From positions 310,001 through 374,000 of the forward strand of contig NZ_QXFN01000005.1 in assembly GCF_004886325.1 (NCBI RefSeq): DNA of 64,000 nucleotides, given 5' to 3'. A program made the translations under genes and the position numbers. The notes below the pieces were generated by a model, which saw only the letters and a program-made list of their open reading frames with translations, did no database searches and was not told the origin of the DNA. Below are positions 8,420-15,813 of the stretch, piece after piece. The DNA comes from Cellulomonas telluris. Its GTDB lineage: Bacteria; Actinomycetota; Actinomycetes; Actinomycetales; Cellulomonadaceae. The stretch's first letter is position 1. Each line of letters begins with the position of its first letter.

Positions 8420-9184
8420 TCATCGGGCGCTCACCACCCGGCGGCGGACGAGGAACGCGCCGACCGCGGCCGCGGCCGCGGCCAGGGCCACGAGGCCGGC
8501 GACGTCGGCGCCGGTCGCGCCGAGCGAGCCCGCACGCGGTCCGCGCACGGCGGCGGCTGCCGACGGCGTGGGCGTCGGCGCGCCGGGTGCGGCGACCGCG
8601 TCCTCCGGCACCGGGCTCGTGGTCGGGCTCGTGGTCGGGCTCGGCGTCGGGGTGGGCGCAGGGCTCGCGGGAGGCACGGGGGCCGCCGCGACGACCACGG
8701 TGGCGGTCGCGGCGTCGGTGAGCGTCGCGGCCGCGCCGTCGGTGCCCACGAGCGCGACCGTCCGGGCGGTCACCGCCGCCGTGCCCGCCCCGAGCGCGCG
8801 CAGGCGCAGCGTCGTCGTCGGGACGTCCCCGGTGAGACCGGGCGACGTGCCCAGCCGGGTGTGCCGCACCGTGACCGTCCCCGTCGCCGCCGTGGCGTCG
8901 TCGAAGCCGCCGTCGGGCGTGGCCGTCACGGCCTCGAACGCGAGGAGGTCCGGGTCGAAGGCGAGCGTCGCCTCGTAGGCGTACACGTCCGTCACCGCCC
9001 GCAGGTCCAGGCGCACGTCGACGGTCCCGCCGGCGGTGACCTCGGGCGTGGCGTCGAGCGCCACGCCGTCGACGGTCGGCGCGGCGGCCGCGGTCCCGGC
9101 CGTGGCGAGGGTCAGGCCGAGCGCCACGACGGCGGCGCGCAGCGCACCTCGTCGCGATCTCGACCTCGGGGTGCGGTCACGCAT
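8420..9184 (-). CDS. Cohesin-domain protein with LPXTG-like cell-wall anchor
   Basis: Protein of 254 aa with a signal peptide (1-35), then one cohesin-like beta-sandwich (about 36-170). Diagnostic segments are VDVRLDLRAVTDVYAYEATLAFDP in two parts, the TRLGTS stretch and TTLRLRALGAGTAAV. A Pro/Thr/Ser linker follows, then a sorting signal: LGATG at 221-225, a hydrophobic span and the tail RRRVVSAR. LGATG fits the relaxed LAXTG-type motif read by class E sortases. Cohesins bind dockerins, and the next gene encodes a dockerin-bearing amidase, so the likely role is to hold that enzyme on the cell surface. AAGGGA precedes the ATG at 9184. No cohesin partner other than the amidase is visible in the window. 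Confidence 0.85.
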   Translation of the reverse strand: MRDRTPRSRSRRGALRAAVVALGLTLATAGTAAAAPTVDGVALDATPEVTAGGTVDVRLDLRAVTDVYAYEATLAFDPDLLAFEAVTATPDGGFDDATAATGTVTVRHTRLGTSPGLTGDVPTTTLRLRALGAGTAAVTARTVALVGTDGAAATLTDAATATVVVAAAPVPPASPAPTPTPSPTTSPTTSPVPEDAVAAPGAPTPTPSAAAAVRGPRAGSLGATGADVAGLVALAAAAAAVGAFLVRRRVVSAR

Positions 9185-9524
9185 GTGCTGGTCCCTTCGA
9201 ACGGTACGGCGGACCGGCGGACCGGCACGGCCGTGGGGGCGCCCCTGCGCCCCGCACGCTCGCAGCGCCGCGTTTCGCGCCGGTTGCCCGCACGTTGCCG
9301 CGACGGACCGCGCCTCCCGCGGGTGTCACGGGCGGGTGACACGTCCGGGCATCCGGTGCGATCCGGGCACACCGGGCCGGTGACCTGCACCCTCGCTGTC
9401 GTGGCGCGGCCCGTGCCCACCTCAAGGAGTCGCCCGTCGGAGCGTGCCGCGCCGCCGCGTCTCCGTGCCACCATGGCGCCATGACCGTCCCCGCCCGCCC
9501 CGGCCTCCGCGCGCGGGGGGCCTG
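9185..9524. other. Intergenic region, divergent promoters
   Basis: About 340 bases between the minus-strand cohesin operon and a plus-strand membrane protein. It must hold both promoters, but I find no convincing hexamer pair. A 14-codon frame at 9481-9525 (MTVPARPGLRARGA) ends with its TGA overlapping the next ATG. It could be a leader peptide, although coding support is weak. Confidence 0.4.
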
Positions 9525-9830
9525 ATGGGCCGGCACGCGGGCCGCGAGACCCCGCCCGAGCCCTGGTCGCGGCGCCTCGCCGCGTCGGCGCTGCGGTGGG
9601 CCGGGCGGCTGGTGCTGGGCGCCGTGACGGGCGCGGTCGTGCTCGTCGCCCTGCGCTGGGCGGGCCTGGCGGGGACGTCCGCGACGACGCTCGCCGTCGG
9701 CGCCGGCGTCGTGGTGGTCCTGGCCGCGGCCGTCGCCGCCACGGTCCCCCCGCCGCCGCCCGCCCCGGACGACACGGCCCCGGGCGCCCCCGACGGGTGG
9801 ACGCCAGGACGCCGGTCACACGGCTCCTGA
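9525..9830 (+). CDS. Small hypothetical membrane protein
   Basis: Predicted 101-aa protein. A basic N-terminus is followed by two hydrophobic helices separated by RWAGLAGTS (about residues 28-75) and a Pro-rich, Asp-containing tail (PPPPPAPDD). No family is recognised. The ATG at 9525 is preceded by a run of G that can serve as a weak Shine-Dalgarno, and overlaps the TGA of a possible 14-codon leader. It ends 24 bases before orn but is probably not required for its expression, since orn has its own -10 box. Confidence 0.55.
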   Translation: MGRHAGRETPPEPWSRRLAASALRWAGRLVLGAVTGAVVLVALRWAGLAGTSATTLAVGAGVVVVLAAAVAATVPPPPPAPDDTAPGAPDGWTPGRRSHGS

Positions 9831-9854
9831 CCACACCCGCCTACGCTGTGCGGC

Positions 9855-10559
9855 GTGAGCACCCCAGGGACGTCCGCCAGCAGCGACAGCACCGACGCCA
9901 CGACCTCCGTCCCCGCACCGGCCGCCGCGCAGACCAGCGCCGACCGCATCGTGTGGATCGACTGCGAGATGACGGGCCTGGACCTCGAGCGCGACGCGCT
10001 CGTCGAGGTCGCCGCCGTCGTGACGGACTCGGAGCTCAACGTGCTCGGCCAGGGGGTGGACGTGGTCGTCGCACCCCCGGCGGCGGCGCTGGAGCAGATG
10101 GGCGACTTCGTGCGCACCATGCACACCACCTCGGGCCTCCTGCCCGCGCTCGAGCACGGCGTGACCCTCGAGGAGGCGCAGCAGCAGGTCCTCGACTACG
10201 TGCGCCGGTGGGTGCCCGAGCCCGGCAAGGCGCCCCTGGCCGGCAACTCGGTCGGCACGGACAAGGCGTTCCTCGACCGCGACATGCCCGAGCTCGTCGG
10301 GCACCTGCACTACCGCGTCGTCGACGTCTCCTCCGTCAAGGAGCTGGCGCGCCGCTGGTACCCGCGCGTCTACTTCGCGGCGCCGGAGAAGAACGGCGGG
10401 CACCGCGCGCTCGCGGACATCCTCGAGAGCATCGACGAGCTCCGGTACTACCGCGCGGCGCTGCTCCCGGCGGCCCCCGGCCCGGACAGCGCGACGGCCC
10501 GCCGCGTCGCCGCCGAGGTCGTCGCCACGAGCGTCAAGCGGGGGGTCCTCGGGCAGTGA
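9855..10559 (+). CDS. orn: Oligoribonuclease (DEDDh 3'-5' exoribonuclease)
   Basis: Protein of 234 aa that degrades nano-RNA and linear dinucleotides such as pGpG to mononucleotides, completing RNA decay. Exo I is [10 protein letters not shown] with D36 and E38. The core motif [18 protein letters not shown] and the final HRALADI (catalytic His and Asp) are intact. The extra 30 N-terminal residues are Ser/Thr/Ala-rich and may be untranslated if an internal start is used. A TACGCT box at 9842-9847 sits seven bases before the GTG, suggesting a leaderless mRNA. A hairpin follows the gene. Confidence 0.95.
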   Translation: MSTPGTSASSDSTDATTSVPAPAAAQTSADRIVWIDCEMTGLDLERDALVEVAAVVTDSELNVLGQGVDVVVAPPAAALEQMGDFVRTMHTTSGLLPALEHGVTLEEAQQQVLDYVRRWVPEPGKAPLAGNSVGTDKAFLDRDMPELVGHLHYRVVDVSSVKELARRWYPRVYFAAPEKNGGHRALADILESIDELRYYRAALLPAAPGPDSATARRVAAEVVATSVKRGVLGQ

Positions 10560-10653
10560 GCGCCCCGTCGTTCCCCGGCCTGGCCCGCCGCGGCCGGGGG
10601 ACGCCGCAGCCTGGGAAGGCCAGGGCCTGGGAACGCCACGGCCCCGGGAACGC

Positions 10654-10686
10654 CGCAGGGCGCCGGCCGAAGGCCGACGCCCTGCG
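10654..10686 (+). terminator. Terminator hairpin after orn
   Basis: Nine-bp outer stem CGCAGGGCG/CGCCCTGCG enclosing an inner stem CGGCC-GAA-GGCCG, with a single C/A mismatch between them. It lies between orn and the oppositely oriented tRNA-His and could stop transcription from both. Confidence 0.7.
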
Positions 10687-10693
10687 TCAGGAG

Positions 10694-10767
10694 GGTGGCT
10701 AACGGGACTTGAACCCGCGACCCCCTGGACCACAACCAGGTGCTCTACCTACTGAGCTATAGCCACC
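10694..10767 (-). tRNA. tRNA-His (anticodon GTG)
   Basis: The acceptor GTGGCTA pairs perfectly with TAGCCAC. The extra G at -1 (base 10767) faces discriminator C73 (base 10694), the hallmark of tRNA-His. The anticodon loop reads TTGTGGT (anticodon GTG). The T arm is GCGGG-TTCAAGT-CCCGT. CCA is not encoded. Confidence 0.97.
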
Positions 10768-10885
10768 ACGTGGCGCGCCGTGGCGCACCGCGGCCGTCCC
10801 GCTCACGCGGAGGGCCGACGAGAAGTGTAGCGGGTGCCGGGCACCCCTCTCGCACCCGCGCCCGGCGCCCCGGACGTGTGGCCGG

Positions 10886-11809
10886 TCACAGCCGCGCCGC
10901 GACCGCCTCCGCGAAGCGCTCCGCCGCACCGTCGGCGTGCGCGAGGAAGAGCGACGGCTCGGTCAGCTCGACCTCGAGCACGACCGGGTTGCCCTCGTCG
11001 TCCGGGATGAGGTCGACGCGCGTGTAGAGCAGGGGCGCCCGGTCCGGGAAGATCTCCGCGAGCGTCGCGACGACCCGGTCCCCCAGCTCGCGCTCGGCCG
11101 CGGTCGCCTCGCGCCCCGTCATGGCCTCGTCCCGGTGCAGCACGCCCTCGGCGTCGGCGGCCCGGTACGGCCCCTCCAGCTGGGGCGCCTTGCGCACCGC
11201 GTGGCTGAAGGCGCCGTCGACGTACACGAGGGCCGTCTCGCCCTCCGTGTCGACGCGCGTGAGGTAGCGCTGGAGCATGACGTGGCGGCCCACGGCCAGC
11301 AGGTTCTTCGCGTGCGTGATGGCCAGCGAGCGGGACGGGGTCTCCCCCGCGTCGTAGCGGCCCGTGTCGCGCGACCCCGCGCTCACCGTCGGCTTGATGA
11401 CGAAGTCGCCGAACGCCGGGAACCGGGTGTGGATCGCACGGGCGTTCATCTGCCGCTCCGGGTCGAGCCAGATCGTCGGCACGATCGGGATGCCGCGCTG
11501 CTCGAGGTCCCGCAGGTACGTCTTGTCGATGTTCCAGGTCACGACGTCGGCCGGGTTGAGGAGGGTCGACGTCTGCTCGACGCGCCGCGTCCAGTCGCCG
11601 AACTGCGCGGGGCGGTCGGTGTAGTCCCACGTCGAGCGGATGAGGACGTGCGGGTACGCGCCCCAGTCCACGGTCGGGTCGTCCCACACGACGGCGTCCG
11701 TCGGCACGCCCCGGGCGGCCAGAGCGGCGCGCAGCGGGTGGTCGTCGGCGTCCAGCTCCGGCAGCTCGGCGCAGGTGGCCAGGGCGAGGCGTGCGGTGGG
11801 TTCGCTCAC
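10886..11809 (-). CDS. ATP-grasp domain protein of unknown substrate
   Basis: Protein of 307 aa related to the RimK/glutathione-synthetase type ATP-grasp superfamily, which joins a carboxylate to an amine via an acyl phosphate. Visible features are an N-terminal pre-ATP-grasp domain with IRSTWDY, the central FVIKPTVSAGSRDTGRY nucleotide lysine and loop, MLQRYL, a YTRVDLIPDD segment and the metal-binding LEVELTEPSLFL near the C-terminus. A similar family is common in actinobacteria without assigned product. A TACAGT box seven bases before GTG 11809 makes that the likely leaderless start; an ATG 33 bases upstream is the alternative. It stands alone between tRNA-His and the osmoprotectant transporter. 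Confidence 0.82.
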   Translation of the reverse strand: MSEPTARLALATCAELPELDADDHPLRAALAARGVPTDAVVWDDPTVDWGAYPHVLIRSTWDYTDRPAQFGDWTRRVEQTSTLLNPADVVTWNIDKTYLRDLEQRGIPIVPTIWLDPERQMNARAIHTRFPAFGDFVIKPTVSAGSRDTGRYDAGETPSRSLAITHAKNLLAVGRHVMLQRYLTRVDTEGETALVYVDGAFSHAVRKAPQLEGPYRAADAEGVLHRDEAMTGREATAAERELGDRVVATLAEIFPDRAPLLYTRVDLIPDDEGNPVVLEVELTEPSLFLAHADGAAERFAEAVAARL

Positions 11810-11874
11810 GAGGGGCACTGTACCCACGGCGTGTGACCGCATGACGACCGGGCGGTGACACCGGGTCGGAGGAG

Positions 11875-12921
11875 TCAGGCCGGTGCGGTCGCGGCCCCGG
11901 CCGCGGAGCCCGGGTGGTCGGCGGTGAGCCGGTGCAGGGCGCGCAGCACGGTGCGTGCCGACGCGGTCCCCACGACGCGGTCGCCGTCGAGGACCGGCAG
12001 CGACGGCTCCGCGTCCGCACCCGCCACGTCGGCGAGCGCCGCGACGACGTCGCCGAGCTCGTCGCCCACGTGCAGCGCCCGGGTGCCCCCGGCCGGGCCG
12101 GCACCCGCGGCGGGGACGGCGTCGAGGTCGACCGGCTGCAGTCGCCCGAGGGCGAGCAGCCGCGCCGTGCGCCCCCGCCCCACGAGGTCCGCGACCGCGG
12201 GCGACGCGGGACGCGCGAGCACCTCGAGCGGAGTGGCGAGCTGCTCCACGTGCGCGCCGGAGCTGAGGACGGCGACGCGGTCGGCCATGCGCACCGCCTC
12301 GTCGACGTCGTGGGTGACCATCATCACGGTGGTGCCGAGCTCGCGCTGCAGGCGCAGGAACTCGGTCTGCAGGCGTGCGCGTCCCGCCGGGTCGACGGCG
12401 CCGAACGGCTCGTCCATGAGCAGCACGGGCGGGTCCGCCGCCAGCGCCCGTGCGACGCCCACGCGCTGCCGCTCGCCGCCGGACAGCTCGTGCGGCCAGC
12501 GCCGCGCGTACCGGTCGGGAGGCAGACCGACCAGCTCGAGCAGCTCGGACACGCGCCGCCGCGTGCGTTCGCGGTCCCAGCCCAGCAGGCCGGGCACCGT
12601 GGCCACGTTCTGCGCGACCGTGCGGTGCCCGAACAGGCCGACGTCCTGGATGACGTAGCCGATGCGGCGGCGCAGGCGGACCGGGTCGACGTGCGTCACG
12701 TCCTCGTCGCCGAGCAGGATGCGGCCCGACGTCGGCTCGACGAGCCGGTTGGCCATCCGCAGCGTCGTGGACTTGCCGCAGCCGGACGGGCCCACGAGGA
12801 CGAGCAGCTCGTGCGCGCGCACGGCCAGCGAGAGGTCGTCCACCGCCACGGACCCCGCGTACTCCTTGCGCACGCGGTCGAACCGGATGGCCGGCGGCGT
12901 GCCGCCCTCGTCGTCGGTCAC
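11875..12921 (-). CDS. Osmoprotectant/glycine-betaine ABC transporter ATP-binding protein
   Basis: Protein of 348 aa that powers a betaine/choline-type importer. It has Walker A GPSGCGKST, the Q-loop in VIQDVGLFGHRTVAQNV, signature LSGGERQRVGVARALA, Walker B LLMDEPFGAVDP and switch MVTHDVDEA. The VGLFGHRTVAQN and FGAVDP wording is typical of the OpuCA/ProV group. The C-terminal 110 residues include one recognisable CBS-like repeat (LPVLDGDRVVGTASARTVL) and a degenerate one, which in OpuCA-type proteins senses ionic or nucleotide state. A TAGCGT box lies eight bases before GTG 12921. The permeases are on the opposite strand across a 134-base shared promoter region. Confidence 0.93.
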   Translation of the reverse strand: MTDDEGGTPPAIRFDRVRKEYAGSVAVDDLSLAVRAHELLVLVGPSGCGKSTTLRMANRLVEPTSGRILLGDEDVTHVDPVRLRRRIGYVIQDVGLFGHRTVAQNVATVPGLLGWDRERTRRRVSELLELVGLPPDRYARRWPHELSGGERQRVGVARALAADPPVLLMDEPFGAVDPAGRARLQTEFLRLQRELGTTVMMVTHDVDEAVRMADRVAVLSSGAHVEQLATPLEVLARPASPAVADLVGRGRTARLLALGRLQPVDLDAVPAAGAGPAGGTRALHVGDELGDVVAALADVAGADAEPSLPVLDGDRVVGTASARTVLRALHRLTADHPGSAAGAATAPA

Positions 12922-13055
12922 GGCGAGCGACGCTACTGGTCGCCCCCGACAGCCGCGAGCGCGTCGACCGGCGGGGCCGCCGCCGTCGGTCACGGCCACG
13001 CGGGCCCGCCGACCGCCGGGACGCGGCTGTCGGCGGCCGTCGGTACGGTCGTCGG
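12922..13055. promoter_or_regulatory. Divergent promoter region of the osmoprotectant transporter
   Basis: Two TANNNT -10 boxes face outward: TAGCGT on the minus strand at 12935-12930, eight bases before the ATPase GTG, and TACGGT on the plus strand at 13044-13049, six bases before the permease GTG. Both would give leaderless mRNAs. No clear -35 or operator palindrome is seen. Confidence 0.55.
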
Positions 13056-13838
13056 GTGCCTGCCGGTGCGGCCGTGCCCGCCGCCGCGAACCCGTGGCTC
13101 TCGTGGACCTACCTCGAGCGCAACGGGCAGGACGTCCTGCGCCACCTCGAGCAGCACGCGTCGCTGACCGCGCAGGCGGTCGTCGTCGCCCTCGTGCTCG
13201 CGCTGCCGCTCGCCGCGCTCGCGCACCTGCGGCCGCGGTGGGCGGGCGCCGTCCTCGCCGGGACGGGCGTGCTCTACACGGTGCCCTCGCTGGCCCTCTT
13301 CGCCGTGCTCGCCCCGTACACGGGCATCGGACGCACCACGGTGCTCATCGGGCTCGTGGTCTACGCGCTGCTCGTGCTGGTGCGCAACGTGCTCGCCGGG
13401 CTGCAGGGCGTGGACCCGGCGGTCCGCGACGCCGCCCGCGGGATGGGGTACGGGCGCGTCCGCACGCTCGTGTCGGTCGAGCTGCCGCAGGCGCTGCCGG
13501 CGGTCGTCACGGGGCTGCGCCTGGCGACCGTGAGCACCGTCGCGCTGGTGACGGTCGGGGTCGTCGTGGGCTACGGCGGGCTCGGGCAGCTCATGTTCCG
13601 CGGTTTCCGGAGCAACTACCGGGCCGAGGTCGTGACGGCGACGCTGCTGTGCCTGCTGCTCGCCCTCGCGGCGGACCTGCTGCTCGCGGCGCTCGGCCGG
13701 CTGCTCGTGCCGTGGCACCGGCCGTCGCGCCGTCGACGGTCCGGGGGCGCACCGCCGTCGGCGCAGCCGTCCGACCCGTCGGCGGACGCCGGCCGCCCCC
13801 GGGTCCCGACCGGGCAGGAGGCCGCGTGGACATCCTGA
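13056..13838 (+). CDS. Osmoprotectant ABC transporter permease (first)
   Basis: Protein of 260 aa with five to six hydrophobic helices. The binding-protein-dependent permease loop is DAARGMGYGRVRTLVSVELPQALPAVVTGLR (quoted here in pieces: DAARGMGYGR, then VELPQALPAV), typical of OpuCB/OpuCD-type proteins. The segment YTVPSLALFAVLAPYTGIG is also family-typical. The C-terminus is basic and low-complexity and overlaps the start of the second permease by 13 bases. It should form a heterodimeric channel with that protein and couple to the divergently encoded ATPase. Confidence 0.92.
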   Translation: MPAGAAVPAAANPWLSWTYLERNGQDVLRHLEQHASLTAQAVVVALVLALPLAALAHLRPRWAGAVLAGTGVLYTVPSLALFAVLAPYTGIGRTTVLIGLVVYALLVLVRNVLAGLQGVDPAVRDAARGMGYGRVRTLVSVELPQALPAVVTGLRLATVSTVALVTVGVVVGYGGLGQLMFRGFRSNYRAEVVTATLLCLLLALAADLLLAALGRLLVPWHRPSRRRRSGGAPPSAQPSDPSADAGRPRVPTGQEAAWTS

Positions 13839-14587
13839 CCGAGGCCTTCCGCTGGCTCAACGACCCCCTCAACTGGACCGGCCGGCGCGGCGTGCTCGCG
13901 CTCACGGCGGACCACCTGCAGGTGTCGGCCGTCGCCGCGCTCCTCGCCCTCGCCGTCGCGCTGCCGCTCGGCCTGTGGCTGGGGCACCGCGGTCGGGGCG
14001 CCACGGTCGGCGTGGTCGTCGCCAACACGACCCGCGCGGTGCCGACGCTCGCGCTGCTCATGCTGCTCGCCGCGAGCGGCTTCTTCGGCAACGGCGCGAC
14101 CGCGGTCGCGTGCGCGGTGTTCGCCGTGCCGCCGATCCTGGCGAACGCCGTGACCGGGGTCGCCGGGGTGTCGCCCGCCGCCCGGGACGCGGCGCGCGGC
14201 GTCGGGATGTCGCCCGCGCGCGTGCTGTGGACGGTCGAGATCCCGCACGCCGTGCCGCTGGTCGCGGCCGGCATCCGCACCGGTGCCGTCCAGGTGCTCG
14301 CGACGGTGCCGCTCGCGGCGCTCGTCGGCGGCACCAGCCTCGGCACGGTGGTGGTCACCGGCTTCGGCACACTGCGCTACGGCCAGGCGCTGGCCGGCGG
14401 GTTGCTGGTCGCCGCCCTGTGCCTCGTCGTCGAGGGCGTCCTCGCGCTCGTCGAGCGGGCCGTCACACCGGCCGGGCTGCGGGCGCGGCGGCGGTCGGAG
14501 CGCGGGCGCGACCGTCCCGTACCCCGACGTGCTCCGGTTGCCGCCGTCGCGGGCGACAGGTCGAATGGGCCACGTCCCGGCTCCTGA
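13826..14587 (+). CDS. Osmoprotectant ABC transporter permease (second)
   Basis: Protein of 253 aa. Membrane helices flank the conserved loop DAARGVGMSPARVLWTVEIP, and the segment RAVPTLALLMLLAASGFFGNG resembles that of the first permease. An AGGAGG sequence four bases upstream supports GTG 13826, inside the end of the preceding gene, so the two are translationally coupled. The last 35 residues are Arg/Pro-rich and probably cytoplasmic. It is followed after 149 bases by the binding-protein gene. Confidence 0.92.
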   Translation: MDILTEAFRWLNDPLNWTGRRGVLALTADHLQVSAVAALLALAVALPLGLWLGHRGRGATVGVVVANTTRAVPTLALLMLLAASGFFGNGATAVACAVFAVPPILANAVTGVAGVSPAARDAARGVGMSPARVLWTVEIPHAVPLVAAGIRTGAVQVLATVPLAALVGGTSLGTVVVTGFGTLRYGQALAGGLLVAALCLVVEGVLALVERAVTPAGLRARRRSERGRDRPVPRRAPVAAVAGDRSNGPRPGS

Positions 14588-14736
14588 CGCGGACCGGCCC
14601 GCCGACCGGTCCCGCCTCCCGCGCCCCGTCCTCCCGCGGGCGGCGTCGACCTCCCGTCGGCCCCACCCTCCGCTTCCCGAACGCACGCACCGCGGCCCGT
14701 CCACCGGTACGGCCGCCCCACCGACAGGAGCACCAC

Positions 14737-15753
14737 ATGCGCACGTCACGGCGTCCCCGTACCGGCACCCTGGCCGTGCTCGCCGTCGCCACGCTCGCCC
14801 TCGCCGGCTGCGGGACGCCCGGGTCCGGCGGCGGGCAGGCGGAGCCAGCCCCCACGAGCAGCTCGGGGCTGGCCACGTGCGAGCCCGTCGCCGGCGAGAG
14901 CCTCGTCGTGCTCGAGGACGACCAGGGCCTGCAGAACGCCGACAACGTCATCCCGGCGGTCAACGCGCAGGTCGCGCAGCAGCACCCGGTCGTCGTCGAG
15001 CTGCTCGACCGCGTGTCGGCGGCGCTGGACACCGAGACCCTGATCGAGCTCAACAAGGCGGTCGACATCGACCGCCGCACCTCCGGCGAGGTGGCTCGGG
15101 AGTTCGTCGCGGACGAGGGCCTGGCGGCCGAGGAGCAGAGCGGCGCGGGCACGGCCCTCACCGTCGGGGCGGCGAACTTCTCCGAGAGCCTGACCCTCGC
15201 GGAGATCTACGCCGAGGTGCTGCGCACGGCCGGCTTCGACGCGCAGGCGCAGAGCATCGGCTCCCGCGAGACGTACCTGCCGGCGCTGCAGGACGGGACG
15301 CTCGCCGTCGTCCCCGAGTACGCGGCCACGCTCACGACGTACCTGGGCGCCCAGGTGAACGGCGCCGACGCCGAGTCCGGAGCCACCTCGGACGTGGAGG
15401 AGACGGTCGCGGCGCTCCGACCGCTCGCCGAGCAGAGCGGCCTCGTCGTCGGGGCGCCGTCGCAGGCGCAGGACCAGAACGCGTTCGCCGTCACCGCCGA
15501 GTTCGCGCAGGAGCACGACGTCGCGACGCTGTCCGACCTGGCCGCCACCTGCGGCGGCCTCGTGCTCGCCGGGCCGCCCGAGTGCCCCGAGCGGCCGTTC
15601 TGCCAGATCGGCCTGGAGGAGACGTACGGGCTCGACGTCGCCGAGTTCCGCTCCTACGAGCTCTCGCTCATCAGCACGGCCCTGCGGCAGGGCGACGCGG
15701 CCATCGGCCTCGTCCTGTCGTCCGACGGCTCGCTGGCCGCGACCGAGGACTGA
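14737..15753 (+). CDS. Osmoprotectant-binding lipoprotein, OpuAC/ProX type, apparently circularly permuted
   Basis: Protein of 338 aa. A lipoprotein signal with lipobox ALAGC (C25) is followed by a Ser/Gly/Pro linker. Residues about 55-129 (LVVLEDDQGLQNADNVIP through VDIDRRTSGEVAREF and DEGL) match what is normally the C-terminal end of OpuCC/ProX proteins. Residues 140-338 (LTVGAANFSESLTLAEIYAE through LPALQDGTLAVVPEYAATLT to LSSDGSLAATED) match the normal N-terminal and middle parts. The gene stops exactly where the usual protein would continue into LVVLEDD. The ligand is probably betaine, choline or a similar compound. AGGAG at 14726-14730 supports ATG 14737. C48, C272, C283 and C289 could form disulfides. 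Confidence 0.9.
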   Translation: MRTSRRPRTGTLAVLAVATLALAGCGTPGSGGGQAEPAPTSSSGLATCEPVAGESLVVLEDDQGLQNADNVIPAVNAQVAQQHPVVVELLDRVSAALDTETLIELNKAVDIDRRTSGEVAREFVADEGLAAEEQSGAGTALTVGAANFSESLTLAEIYAEVLRTAGFDAQAQSIGSRETYLPALQDGTLAVVPEYAATLTTYLGAQVNGADAESGATSDVEETVAALRPLAEQSGLVVGAPSQAQDQNAFAVTAEFAQEHDVATLSDLAATCGGLVLAGPPECPERPFCQIGLEETYGLDVAEFRSYELSLISTALRQGDAAIGLVLSSDGSLAATED

Positions 15754-15759
15754 CGCCGT

Positions 15760-15808
15760 CGGTGCCCGGGGTCGCGGCACGCCACCGGCGCCGCGACCCC
15801 GGGCACCG
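15760..15808. terminator. Long bidirectional terminator hairpin
   Basis: Perfect 19-bp stem (CGGTGCCCGGGGTCGCGGC with its complement) and an 11-base loop, located between the convergent binding-protein and oxidoreductase genes and serving both. Confidence 0.85.
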
Positions 15809-15813
15809 CGCGG

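Noticed and set aside
9481-9525. 14-codon upstream frame (MTVPARPGLRARGA) overlapping a membrane protein start
   Set aside because: Without a ribosome-binding site or conservation evidence, a leader peptide cannot be claimed.
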